From assembly GCF_947503045.1 (NCBI RefSeq), contig NZ_CANNCF010000001.1:186001-250000 (forward strand): a DNA stretch of 64,000 nucleotides, read 5' to 3'. Under the pieces are notes generated by a model. The model had not been told where the DNA came from. It saw only the letters and a list, made by a program, of their open reading frames with translations, and searched no databases. Numbering within the stretch: position 1 is the first letter of the stretch; every line of letters starts with the position of its first letter. Positions 34,541 through 43,698 of the stretch are shown here, piece after piece. Position numbers and translations under genes: made by a program. This DNA comes from an uncultured Tateyamaria sp. GTDB lineage: Bacteria > Pseudomonadota > Alphaproteobacteria > Rhodobacterales > Rhodobacteraceae.

Positions 34541-35425
34541 TCATGCACTGATGGCAGTCGGCCGCGCGCGGCGGGGTGTTCCGCTAAGGGTGACCCGACG
34601 TGGCAAAACCCTTGGTCCGCTTGGTGTTTCGGGCGTTTCGTCCTTGACCGGTTGCGCAGGTCCAACCGTTTTGACGGACACAGGTGCTGGGCGCGGGGTA
34701 AGGGTTTTGTCCCCATCTTCCGAGGCTTCGGGTGCATCTGCCGTCGCGAGATCGGTGATCAGGTCGGTCAGGTGATCCATCACCTCGACAACACCGCTTG
34801 CCGCCCATTTGTCATAATCATCCCGCGCCGCCATCGCATTGGTCAGCGAAATCGGGAAAACGCCGGCAAAATGCGGTCCGGCCTCTCTGTTGAGACGCTG
34901 CATGACGCGGGTGCGGTCCTGTTCGGACACAACCTTGTCAAAGCGGGTGGCCAGCAGAATGCTTTTCTTGCGCACCTCTTCGGGGACGATGTCCCAGACG
35001 GCGGCTTCGGACTGGCGCCAGGCCTGGGTGGCGTGGGTCAACCAGATCACGGCATCCGCCTCGACCAGCACACGGGCCCAGACGTCGGGATCCATGTTGG
35101 GGTCGGAAATACCGGGAAAATCAATGAAATCGCAATGATCCAGAATGTCAGCCTCAAGGCGCAGGCGGATATAAAGCGTGTCCTCGAACGGAATCTCGCC
35201 GAGTTTGCCGATCGTCACCGGTTCCTCGGTGCCATCGGTGGTGACGCGCATGTGCTCGCCCGGCCCTTTGGTCATCCAGACCGGGGCAAGGCGGGTCGCC
35301 GTCACCTTTTCAGGCAGGGCGCGCATGTTCATCAGCAGGTTGCACAGGGTGCTTTTGCCTGCACTGAATTCGCCCATGATCGCGATGCGGGGCGTGCGCT
35401 CGGTGCTGTCTTGAGAAGAAGTCAT
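34541..35425 (-). CDS. Small dynamin-family-like GTPase
   Basis: The 294-residue protein has P-loop GEFSAGKST (18-26), G3 DFPG (101-104) and G4 TRFDK (159-163), the pattern of dynamin/Era-like bacterial GTPases. After the G domain (to about 235) comes a Pro/Thr/Arg-rich tail that may be disordered or phosphorylated. Its ATG overlaps the stop of the large dynamin-like gene by four bases (ATGA), so the two are translated together and may form a heteromeric pair. The target membrane or partner is unknown. Confidence 0.85.
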   Translation of the reverse strand: MTSSQDSTERTPRIAIMGEFSAGKSTLCNLLMNMRALPEKVTATRLAPVWMTKGPGEHMRVTTDGTEEPVTIGKLGEIPFEDTLYIRLRLEADILDHCDFIDFPGISDPNMDPDVWARVLVEADAVIWLTHATQAWRQSEAAVWDIVPEEVRKKSILLATRFDKVVSEQDRTRVMQRLNREAGPHFAGVFPISLTNAMAARDDYDKWAASGVVEVMDHLTDLITDLATADAPEASEDGDKTLTPRPAPVSVKTVGPAQPVKDETPETPSGPRVLPRRVTLSGTPRRARPTAISA

Positions 35426-37518
35426 GCGTCGTCTCCCGCGTCTTCGTCCAGATCAATGTCCAGTTCTTCAAAAATGATGTCGAACAGTTCTTCGCGCTCT
35501 TCCTGAGAGGTCACGCCGAACAGGCCGTGCAGGTCTTCGGTCTTGATCTGCGCCTTGTCGCAGATGTCAGACAGGACACTGCGCTGTTCGCTGAGAAATT
35601 CGTTGAGGTTCTCGTGCGCGAGGGCGCGAATATCCTCGAGTTGCGTGACCTTCAGGTCCTGGACCATGGGCAGTGTTTCAGCCTCGATCAGCTCGCGAAA
35701 TCCGTCCGAATGGGCGCGCCAGCCTTTACGCTGACCCCACCAGCTTTTCCACCACGAGGTTTTCACATCCAGAATGATCATCTGGGCGATGGTCACAGGT
35801 TGGGGCAGGTCGGGCAGGGTGGGAGTTTCCACGCTGAAATTCTCGGGCGCGACGTTGAAGATCCGGCCATAGGCCTCTGTCAGATCCGCCGCCGTCGCCT
35901 CGAGTGCCTTGGTGCATTGCTTGTTAAACCGCGAGCGCATCACCTGATAGGCGGTGCGCATCAGCATGCGCAGCCCGTCGGCACTGTAGCTCCAGACCTG
36001 GTCGTCGCCATTGTTTTCGAAATGCTGCAACAGCGCGTCAATCGCCCGCTCCACAAAGCGGTAATGGGCCTGATCGACACGTTCGCCAAAGCTGGAAAAT
36101 ACTGTGTTCAGAGACGCATTCAGCCGTTCCGTGGCATCGCTGGCAATGCGCGACATCAGCAGTTCGATTTCGGTGTCTTCCATGTTGCGGATCGTGTCGC
36201 TGGTGGCCTTGATCGTCACAATCGAGGACGAGGCGCGCAGTCCCGACACGATGTTTGTGGCGCGGCGGCGTACGCTGGAAATGGCCTTGCGACCCGCCCC
36301 TTCGGCAATGCGTTCGCCAAGGGCCGTATACAGCGCAGGCACACCAGACAGCGCCCATACGGCACCACGTTCATCCATGTCCTCGATACCGGGAACCGTG
36401 GCGTAAGAGCCGTAATCCTCAAGCGCGGCAATGCTGTCGGGCGGCAAATCCGCGATACAATCGCGCTGTGCCGCATCGCCCCAGATTGCACTGCCAAAGA
36501 TGATTTGCGGCCCCTCGGGGTCGTCCCTGTTGGTCAGGGTCTTGAGCAGGCTGGCGTGAATTTCGGGGATCTGTTCGTGCGGGCAGGACAATTCATCCAC
36601 GCGGTTCACAAAGATCACGACTTGCCGGGATTTCACGCTCGAAATCATCCGGATGATGCCCATGTCAACGGCGTTCAGCGCCTGATGGGCCGACAAGACC
36701 ACGCAACAAATCTTGCTGTCGCGGATCGATCGGATGGTGATCTGTTCGCGCATCATGAACGTGTCGTTCATGCCGGGTGTGTCGCGCAGCGTCAGGGCCA
36801 CCGGCAGGTGCGGGGCGCTCAGATACAACTCGGCCGAGCGGGTGATATCGGCAAACTGGCCCTTGCGCTCACGCGACGACGCGGTTTCGAAATCATCGCC
36901 CAAGCAGACGTAACGCTGGATCAGGTCATTGGCCATCGTCTGATAGCTGTGGGTCTGGCCCAGCAGCAGTTCGAACTTGCGCCCCAACCGTTCCTTGGTC
37001 TTTTCGCGCATCTCGGCGATCTGGACCCGCAGGCGCTCGGCCTCTTTCTCGGCACCGGTCCGTTCGGACAGTTCGCCGATGCGACCCCCGTTCTTGACCA
37101 GGTGATCCCACTCTTCAGCGTCGAAAAAGCTGAAAGTGGCCACGGGCGCGTCCTTGCTGCGCGGGTGACCCAGATGCATCGAGGTTACCACTGACGTCCA
37201 CGGATTAACGTCCGCCGGCAACAGGCCGGGCCGCCCGGACATGGTGTTGACCAATGTCGTCTTGCCCGATTTGACCTGACCGATAAAGGTGATCGCTGGT
37301 GCAAATGCGTCCAGTTCATGCATCATGCGTTGCGTTTTCTTGGCGACCTGTGTGCCGCCGATGGCCTGAATGTCGGCCAGCGATTCCTGAAGGTCTTCGA
37401 TCTGCGAGCGCAGGGTTTCAAGCGGTTCCAGACCCTGGCGCATGAATGCAGGCCACGTGGGTTCAACCTGAGCCGCGGCGACGGACTCTGCCTCGCTCTC
37501 TTGAATTAAGTCCTTCAT
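35422..37518 (-). CDS. Large dynamin-like GTPase
   Basis: The 698-residue protein has a helical N-terminus, P-loop GQVKSGKTT (80-88), a G3 DTPG with MND after it, and G4 NRVD. It continues with a long helical region (about 400-690) and a very acidic C-terminus (ELDIDLDEDAGDDA). This is the layout of bacterial dynamin-like proteins, which remodel or tether membranes, but no clear membrane paddle is evident. The ATG at 37518 follows GAGCAGG closely. It is coupled to the small GTPase downstream and separated by 123 bases from the third GTPase upstream. Confidence 0.86.
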   Translation of the reverse strand: MKDLIQESEAESVAAAQVEPTWPAFMRQGLEPLETLRSQIEDLQESLADIQAIGGTQVAKKTQRMMHELDAFAPAITFIGQVKSGKTTLVNTMSGRPGLLPADVNPWTSVVTSMHLGHPRSKDAPVATFSFFDAEEWDHLVKNGGRIGELSERTGAEKEAERLRVQIAEMREKTKERLGRKFELLLGQTHSYQTMANDLIQRYVCLGDDFETASSRERKGQFADITRSAELYLSAPHLPVALTLRDTPGMNDTFMMREQITIRSIRDSKICCVVLSAHQALNAVDMGIIRMISSVKSRQVVIFVNRVDELSCPHEQIPEIHASLLKTLTNRDDPEGPQIIFGSAIWGDAAQRDCIADLPPDSIAALEDYGSYATVPGIEDMDERGAVWALSGVPALYTALGERIAEGAGRKAISSVRRRATNIVSGLRASSSIVTIKATSDTIRNMEDTEIELLMSRIASDATERLNASLNTVFSSFGERVDQAHYRFVERAIDALLQHFENNGDDQVWSYSADGLRMLMRTAYQVMRSRFNKQCTKALEATAADLTEAYGRIFNVAPENFSVETPTLPDLPQPVTIAQMIILDVKTSWWKSWWGQRKGWRAHSDGFRELIEAETLPMVQDLKVTQLEDIRALAHENLNEFLSEQRSVLSDICDKAQIKTEDLHGLFGVTSQEEREELFDIIFEELDIDLDEDAGDDA

Positions 37519-37641
37519 CCTGCTCGCTGCCCTTTGTTTCGGCCCAGTCCCTAACGGGTGTCGCCGCATGTCCTTTGTTTCGAAAACACCACATCAATTC
37601 GTCGAAAATGTGTCGTGCAATTGAATAAACTTTGGTGGGTC

Positions 37642-38865
37642 TTATGCCGCCAAAGTTGTCTGGAACCCGCGTTTGAGTTGCAAAAGCGCAAGAATCGCGT
37701 CGGTACGCGCCGTCTGTGTGCCCTCGATCCGCATCAGTTGAACCAGATCTTCGGCGTCCTGAGTCATCGCCACCGCCTGAGACACCGCCGGTGTGTCAGG
37801 CAGATCGGAATCCTCAAGATGCGCGCCAAGCCAGCCAAGGGCTGAAATGCTTGCATCCAGAACGGTGTCTGTGTCCGGCTCTTCGGTTTCGCTCAACTCA
37901 GCGCCAAGTTTCGACAGCCGCGCAACGGCGGCTTTGAAGGCGACAACAACTGTATCAGGCGTCGCTTCGACGACTGGTTCCGGCTGGACCTCGGGTTCAG
38001 GTGCGGGCGCGGGTGTCTCCACCGGATCGGCCGTGGCGGCCCCAGAGGTCGGAAATTGGGTTACTTCGGGATGCATGCGCAGCAGAACCTGCGCCTGATC
38101 GATCATGTTCTGACGACCGTTCTCGATCTCTTTCAGAATGGTCGAAATCAGCTTCATTCCACCCGAGGCGCGCATCATCTCCTTGTCGATGCTGCCTTGC
38201 GCGGCGGCGGCATTGGCCTCGTGCACCGATACGCCAAGCACATAGGCAAATTCCGAGCCCGCCGCTTGGTGCAGTTGTGCCAGCCGCTCGTTACGCTCTG
38301 CGTCCAGACGGTCGGTCTGGGTCAGCAACAGGAAGCCGTGGTCGCGCATCCGGTCGGGGGTGGTCTGCCACAGCGCATCCTCGGCTTGCGTAAAACCGGT
38401 CGTACACCAGATGGCCATATCGGTCTGTTTCGCCGCCCACTTGATGGCGCGGGCCTGACCGGTGGGATCGGTGCCAAAGCTGACTTCCATCAGGTTGATC
38501 TGGGTCAGGGCGGGCATCGGCAGAAATACCTGCGTCAGCGCCGGCTGCATACCGGACAGCGCGTCAGGATCAGGTAGACCGTCCATCGCCAGCGTTTCAC
38601 CGCTGGCCAGGGTCACTTCGGTCTTTTCCTGTTCACCATAGGCGACGCGAACGGTCCCCAGAGCCATGTGATCGGGCACCGCACGGCCGCCCGCCAACAG
38701 GTTGAGAACGCCAGTCTTTCCCGCGCCCGGCATCCCGAACAAGGTGATGCGTGCAGGCGATGTCAGTGTCTCGCACAGACCTTGGGCCTGCGGCACGACA
38801 CTGGCCGGAAATCTGTCGGCCGCAATCGCAGCCGACAGGTCCTCGTATATTGTATCCAGCGTCAT
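37642..38865 (-). CDS. P-loop GTPase-like protein with acidic/proline linker
   Basis: The 407-residue protein has the P-loop GMPGAGKT (44-51), a degenerate G3 region and a TQTD G4-like motif near residue 183. A Pro/Glu/Val-rich linker (about 275-310) leads to a helical C-terminal domain. It is the third GTPase-like gene of the cluster. It lies three bases after the PP2C gene and is probably co-transcribed and coupled with it, suggesting control by the kinase/phosphatase pair. The unusual G3 means nucleotide hydrolysis is uncertain. Confidence 0.8.
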   Translation of the reverse strand: MTLDTIYEDLSAAIAADRFPASVVPQAQGLCETLTSPARITLFGMPGAGKTGVLNLLAGGRAVPDHMALGTVRVAYGEQEKTEVTLASGETLAMDGLPDPDALSGMQPALTQVFLPMPALTQINLMEVSFGTDPTGQARAIKWAAKQTDMAIWCTTGFTQAEDALWQTTPDRMRDHGFLLLTQTDRLDAERNERLAQLHQAAGSEFAYVLGVSVHEANAAAAQGSIDKEMMRASGGMKLISTILKEIENGRQNMIDQAQVLLRMHPEVTQFPTSGAATADPVETPAPAPEPEVQPEPVVEATPDTVVVAFKAAVARLSKLGAELSETEEPDTDTVLDASISALGWLGAHLEDSDLPDTPAVSQAVAMTQDAEDLVQLMRIEGTQTARTDAILALLQLKRGFQTTLAA

Positions 38866-38868
38866 GGT

Positions 38869-39813
38869 TTAACTTGCTCCGACGGCCTTTTTGGGAACCG
38901 GAGTATCCAGTTCGGTGTCTTCGTCCTCTGTTTCCGGCTTCAGCGGAATGACGCGGCTCAGACTTGCGTTGCCTTCGCCGGATTTACCAATCGGCTTCGG
39001 CTTGATCTTGCGCTCCACGGCTTTCATGTGGTTCAGCTTGATCACGGAAAAGGACAGGTTGTCCTGATCGGGATGGTTCAGGGCCGCGACCGCTTCCAGC
39101 AGGTGGCCTGCGATTTCGGCGCTTTTGCGGCGGCGATACCGGTGCAGAACCTTCTGGATCTTGTCTTCGCCCAGATATTGCAGCCCATCCGAAGACAGCA
39201 CCACGATATCGCCCATCTTCAACTCGAACGGCTTGAGCGGGCAGTCGATCTTTGGAATGCGACCGCCGATGATGACCGATGTCAGGCAATGACGGTCCGG
39301 GTGATCGCGTCCGGCCTCTTCGCTCAGCACGCCTTGTTTGACCATAAAGTCGATCTGGGGCGCCATCGAGTGATCCTCGTTCAGTTGGATCAGCGCGCCG
39401 TCCCGCAGGACGTAAAGAGGGCTGTCACCCACAGACATCCAGAACATGCGGTTTTCCATCAGAATGACAGAGCAAAGCGTTGCGCCCATGCTGTAGGCGT
39501 CGGGATTTTCCTTGACGTAGTCCCGGATCGTCGCGTTCGCGCCAGCCGTGGCCTGCGCCAGGTACTGAGGGATATTTGTTTCGTCCTCGGCAAAGTTGGC
39601 CGAGCTGAACTTGAGTTCGGAATAGACTTCGGTCACCACGATTTTCGAGGCAACGTCGCCTGCTTCGTGACCGCCCATCCCGTCGGCAAGGACGGCAATG
39701 CCGCTGTCCATCCCAAAAGGAAAATCGGTGACAATCGCGTCTTCCTGGTAGTCGCGCGCGCCCTGGCTCAGGCCGGAGGCGACGTCGTAGCGGGGCTCAG
39801 GCGATCGCCACAT
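38869..39813 (-). CDS. PP2C-family Ser/Thr protein phosphatase
   Basis: This 314-residue phosphatase has the PPM motifs ADGMGGHEAG, SVGDSPLYVLRDG, SSDGLQYL and DQDNLSF, with the aspartates that bind two Mg/Mn ions. It would remove phosphate from targets of the kinase encoded at 40664. The ATG at 39813 is preceded by AAGGAG seven bases upstream; longer in-frame starts (39837, 39864) lack such a site. The start overlaps the FHA gene by 17 bases. A charged C-terminal extension of about 60 residues follows the catalytic domain. Confidence 0.93.
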   Translation of the reverse strand: MWRSPEPRYDVASGLSQGARDYQEDAIVTDFPFGMDSGIAVLADGMGGHEAGDVASKIVVTEVYSELKFSSANFAEDETNIPQYLAQATAGANATIRDYVKENPDAYSMGATLCSVILMENRMFWMSVGDSPLYVLRDGALIQLNEDHSMAPQIDFMVKQGVLSEEAGRDHPDRHCLTSVIIGGRIPKIDCPLKPFELKMGDIVVLSSDGLQYLGEDKIQKVLHRYRRRKSAEIAGHLLEAVAALNHPDQDNLSFSVIKLNHMKAVERKIKPKPIGKSGEGNASLSRVIPLKPETEDEDTELDTPVPKKAVGAS

Positions 39814-40606
39814 CTTCACGCTCCTTGTTTCCGTCATCGTCGGACCAGTCAAAGGACTCGCCACACAGTGCTTTCAGTTGGATCAGGGTCTCGCCGATCT
39901 TGATCTGGTCACCATCCGACAGGTCTTCGTTCGAGATCACCGGCTGGTTGTTCAGGCGCACGATGTTTGCCTTGCCGCCATGGCCCAGAATGAACTTGCG
40001 GGTTTCGGAGTCGTAAACGATAGCGGCGTGGTTGGTGCGCGAAATCGTGTTGTCGCCAAAGTCGAGGCGCACGGCCTGATCTTCGCCACGTCCGATCTGT
40101 GACATGCCTGCGACCAGCGGGATCGCGTGACCACGGCCCGGTCCCTGCACAACCAGCAGCCAGCCCACGGGGAACTGAACGGTGCCGGTTGAAGCTGCCG
40201 CTTGCGGCGTGTCTTCGAACAGATCGACCACATCGCCGCGCGACGTGTCAAAACCGATCAGGCGGGTGCGATTGCGTCGCTCGCGGGATGTCGTGCGGTC
40301 CGGTGCTGCGGCAACCGGGGCAGCCGGGGCAATGGCTGCGTCCTCTTCATCGTCGTCGAGTTCCCAGATGTTGACCACGGCCGGGGCGGCTTCCTGAGGT
40401 GTTTCGACCTCGGACTCCACGTCGGCTACAGCTTCTGATTCCGATTGCTCCTCAAGCGGAGCAGGCTCCGGCACGCTGTCGACTTCGTCGACTTTCAGCA
40501 TGTCGACACGATTGGGGCCTTCCCGCATCACCGACAGATCGTATTCGACCTCATCGGCGACACTGGCCTTTGCTTTGCGACCAAAAAGTCCTGAGAAGAT
40601 TTTCAT
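39797..40606 (-). CDS. FHA-domain protein with acidic N-terminal half
   Basis: The 269-residue protein has an acidic, Ala/Glu-rich N-terminal half and a C-terminal FHA domain (about 148-246) with conserved GR (172-173), SR (189-190) and NH (192-193) residues, which binds phosphothreonine. A short basic patch, RRNRTRLIGFD, at about 110-120 contains a threonine that may be phosphorylated by the neighbouring kinase. FHA proteins usually connect Ser/Thr kinases to their effectors. It lies 57 bases after the kinase gene and overlaps the phosphatase gene. Confidence 0.92.
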   Translation of the reverse strand: MKIFSGLFGRKAKASVADEVEYDLSVMREGPNRVDMLKVDEVDSVPEPAPLEEQSESEAVADVESEVETPQEAAPAVVNIWELDDDEEDAAIAPAAPVAAAPDRTTSRERRNRTRLIGFDTSRGDVVDLFEDTPQAAASTGTVQFPVGWLLVVQGPGRGHAIPLVAGMSQIGRGEDQAVRLDFGDNTISRTNHAAIVYDSETRKFILGHGGKANIVRLNNQPVISNEDLSDGDQIKIGETLIQLKALCGESFDWSDDDGNKEREDVAIA

Positions 40607-40663
40607 TTCCTGCCCTTTCTTGATGTGATGGGCCTGGCCCGATCTTGCGTCATTTCTGTGGTT

Positions 40664-42871
40664 CTAGTTCGAATTTGAGTCGCCCAGCATCAGGCCAAGC
40701 CCAAGTGTGTTGCCGTCCCGGTTGACCGCGAAACTGAGGTCGATCTCGCCCCGAGCGGCCCGTTCCGCCAATTCAGGAAGCGTCGTGCGACCATTCATCA
40801 GCGTCGTGGTCTGGATATGTCCGAACAGGACATCACCAACTGCGACGCCGGTTGCGTCTGTATCAGGCACGGACACAACCGTTGTTGCCCATGCCCCGTC
40901 CTTCTGGCGTGCTTCAAAGCTGAGGCCACCCGGGAACGTTGTTTTCTGAATGACGGGCAGAACCCAGTCTTCGACCTGCGCGTCAGCTGCTGTTTCACCG
41001 ATGCTCAACGTGACGGTCAGTTCGCCACTTTCGGGGCGTTCGATGGTCTCGCGCAGCAGCGCGTCAACCGCATCAACCGATGCAACCGGGGTGCCGTTGA
41101 CGGCAAACACGGTGCCTTGGTCTGGCAGCGCAACCGACCACGCCGATTGCATGCCCGGCACGTCAAATGTTTCGAGCACAATCGCGGGCTTTGCCGCTTC
41201 GGGGGCCGGGGCAGGCGGTACAACCTGCGATGTGGCCTCGATCTGTGCAAATGCGGCAAGCGCCGCTTCGATTTCTGGTTTGACTGCTTCCGTCACTTCG
41301 GCGGGGGCCTCGACGATGGCGGCCGCCTCGATGCGGGCAAAGGCCGCCAGGGCTGCGGCAACCTCGGGCTGCACGACTGGCGCCGCCTCTGCGGGTGCCT
41401 CGACAGGTGCAACCTCTGTCACCGCTTCAATTTCGGCGGTGGCCATAACTTCGGCGACGGGCGCTGCGTCGGCAACAGTTGCCTCGGGGGCAATGGTTTC
41501 GACCTCGGGAATAGCCTCGGCAACAGCCGGGGCGGCCACTACGGCAGAAGATGCGTCAGGGGCAACCTCAGCTGCATCCACTGCCGGTGCGCTAGGTGCC
41601 TCGATTTGTTCAGGTGCAGCGACCACGGATTCCAGCAAGCTCAGTGCGGCACTTACATCAAGTGCGTCCGCATCGGCCACGACCGGTTCGGCACTGACAA
41701 CAACCGCCGGCGCGGCATTCCCGGAAACCGATGCGTTCACCTCGGGTGTCTCGGCCGCCACGGCAGATGTTTGCGCGCCTTCGTTGGCAAGGAACATATC
41801 GCTTTGCGACACAACCACTCCGGTTGCGATCACGGCAATGATCGCGCCAGAGGCAAGCAAAATCGACTTATTGGACTTTGGAGCCGCCTCCTGTTTTTTG
41901 GATGCACCACCTTTGGCCACAGCCGCTGGCTTGGCCGCAGGGGCGGCGCCATCCAGCATCAGCAACCACTGTTCGGCATCGGCGATGCGGTTTTTCGGCA
42001 AGATTTCCATCGCCTTATCGAGGCTTTCGAGAAAGCCTTTTCTGTAGGTCGGTGCGCGATTTGCCAGCGGGCGATAAGGATCCGGATCGCCTGAAGCGAC
42101 GGCAGACAAACGAGTCTGCGCATCCGGGGGCAACTGACCCGTGATCAGGTGATAAAAGGTCGCGCCCAAAGCATAGAGATCGCTGTAGGGGCCCTGTTCG
42201 CTGCCCGAGATATAGAATTCCTGCGGGCTGTAGCCGTCTTTGACGACGCGCAGGGCGGACAACACACGGCTTTTCTTGGAGGCCTGCTCGCGCGCCGCGC
42301 CGAAATCGATCAGCACGGGGTTCTTGTCCTTGTCGATCAGAATGTTGTCTGGCGAAATATCGCGGTGCAACAGCCCCTGCGTGTGCACAAAACCAATGGC
42401 ATCCAGGATCTTGCGCAAAATGGATTCAACTTCGGGCGGGGTCAGCGTCAGCTTGCCAGCCTCGATAACGTCCAGAAGGTCGCGGCCCTCAACGAGATCA
42501 AGCGCCATATAGGCGGTGTTGTTTTCCTCAAAGACCTGATGCACGCCCACGATGTTGGGATGGTTCAGCTTGGCGAGGCTGCGCGCCTCTTGCACAAACA
42601 GACGCACAATCGAGGCCAGCTCACTCTGGTGCGCGCGGCTGCGGGCCGTGACCAAAGCGGTCGAGCGGCGACAAAACGCGCCGGGAAAGCACTCCTTGAT
42701 GACAACTTTACGGTCCAGACTGTCGCGCGCGCTGTATGTAATGCCGAACCCGCCAGCGTTAATGAACGCTTCGATTGTGTATTGCCCGTGCATCAGCTTG
42801 CTGCCCGGGGCCAGTTCGTCCGAAAAGCTCAGACTCTCGTCCAGATCATCTTTTAGCTTTGCATTGCCCAT
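40664..42871 (-). CDS. Transmembrane Ser/Thr protein kinase
   Basis: The 735-residue kinase has a cytoplasmic catalytic domain (about 30-300) with glycine loop NAGGFG (38-43), K59, E95, HRD (169-171) and DFG (189-191). One membrane helix (335-355) is followed by about 200 Ala/Glu/Pro/Val-rich residues, including two copies of ALAAFAxIEA. The C-terminal ~150 residues may hold PDZ-like domains (QGTVFAVNGTPVASVDAVDA, GVAVGDVLFGHIQTT). The outside part probably senses a signal or binds the periplasmic partners encoded downstream. It is the first gene of the cluster. The ATG is the first in frame, after an AT-rich leader. Confidence 0.93.
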   Translation of the reverse strand: MGNAKLKDDLDESLSFSDELAPGSKLMHGQYTIEAFINAGGFGITYSARDSLDRKVVIKECFPGAFCRRSTALVTARSRAHQSELASIVRLFVQEARSLAKLNHPNIVGVHQVFEENNTAYMALDLVEGRDLLDVIEAGKLTLTPPEVESILRKILDAIGFVHTQGLLHRDISPDNILIDKDKNPVLIDFGAAREQASKKSRVLSALRVVKDGYSPQEFYISGSEQGPYSDLYALGATFYHLITGQLPPDAQTRLSAVASGDPDPYRPLANRAPTYRKGFLESLDKAMEILPKNRIADAEQWLLMLDGAAPAAKPAAVAKGGASKKQEAAPKSNKSILLASGAIIAVIATGVVVSQSDMFLANEGAQTSAVAAETPEVNASVSGNAAPAVVVSAEPVVADADALDVSAALSLLESVVAAPEQIEAPSAPAVDAAEVAPDASSAVVAAPAVAEAIPEVETIAPEATVADAAPVAEVMATAEIEAVTEVAPVEAPAEAAPVVQPEVAAALAAFARIEAAAIVEAPAEVTEAVKPEIEAALAAFAQIEATSQVVPPAPAPEAAKPAIVLETFDVPGMQSAWSVALPDQGTVFAVNGTPVASVDAVDALLRETIERPESGELTVTLSIGETAADAQVEDWVLPVIQKTTFPGGLSFEARQKDGAWATTVVSVPDTDATGVAVGDVLFGHIQTTTLMNGRTTLPELAERAARGEIDLSFAVNRDGNTLGLGLMLGDSNSN

Positions 42872-43698
42872 CTTGCGCTTCCAAATCCCTATGCCAATTG
42901 CGGCGTGCTCGTTGTCGCCATATGAGTTTGGAAAATTGTCCTAAAAATGGCGACAAATGGGTGATATTCAGCAAATTGGTCAGTCGGGACACGGCATTAC
43001 GCTCTGTTCTTAAAGGTAAATTTGCCAAACGGGGTCCACTGCGACGCATGCCCAGAGGAGACAAAAGCGATTTTGTCGCGTCCGTGCGCCTGAATGTCGG
43101 ATTGGATAATTCATTGTTTGGACCGGCCGAAAAATGGGACGCATCTTGTCACCCGGCGGCGTCGTGCTGGTTTCAGATTGTCAAATTTTAATACGATTTT
43201 GCATTCGCAACTCTGACATTCGTGGGAACACTTGCGGGCACAACTGGGTGACTAGGCCAAATGTCAAGCGACAACTGCTGGCTAACACGTTGCTTTACAA
43301 TGGACAGCACAACCGCGCATCCAATCAATTTTCCTACCATTGATATCAAAGCTTTCTATGTCATTGGCCGCAGTTCCTTCAACCTGAGCTAGGGGTCAGA
43401 TCATGATTTCCGCAATCAATCATAAGATTAAAACGATGCATTGCTTCGATCGGTCATACTGGCGGGAAGATGCAGAATGAAAAATGAAGGTTTGTGAAGT
43501 ACTATGGGTCTTCGACAGATGGATTGGAGACCGTTACTGTGTCCTTGCATCTAAAATGGATAGTCCACTTTGTCCGACAGAGGGTCGGTTTGGTAAGGCG
43601 CGGTCTGTGTCCTTTTTACCGAAAAACAGGTCTTCGAACCGCTAAAATAACTATATTTTGCAATAATTTAGTTGGTAATGCCACCGCTGGATGCGGTA
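42872..43698. other. AT-rich region upstream of the kinase gene, no gene seen
   Basis: These 827 bases are more AT-rich than their neighbours and hold only short, unconvincing frames. It must contain the kinase promoter. An inverted repeat, GACAAAA-GCGA-TTTTGTC (43060-43077), may be a regulator site. The remainder could be decayed mobile DNA at the island end. Confidence 0.5.

Noticed and set aside
27584-42871. Type VI secretion regulatory cluster (PpkA/PppA/Fha)
   Set aside because: The kinase, phosphatase and FHA trio fits, but no tss, hcp, vgrG or clpV gene is present, and the periplasmic binding/OmpA, sensor and rhodanese genes do not belong to that system.
43400-43500. Insertion-sequence end near the phrase GGGGTCAGATCATGATTT
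   Set aside because: No matching inverted partner, no transposase frame and no target duplication nearby.
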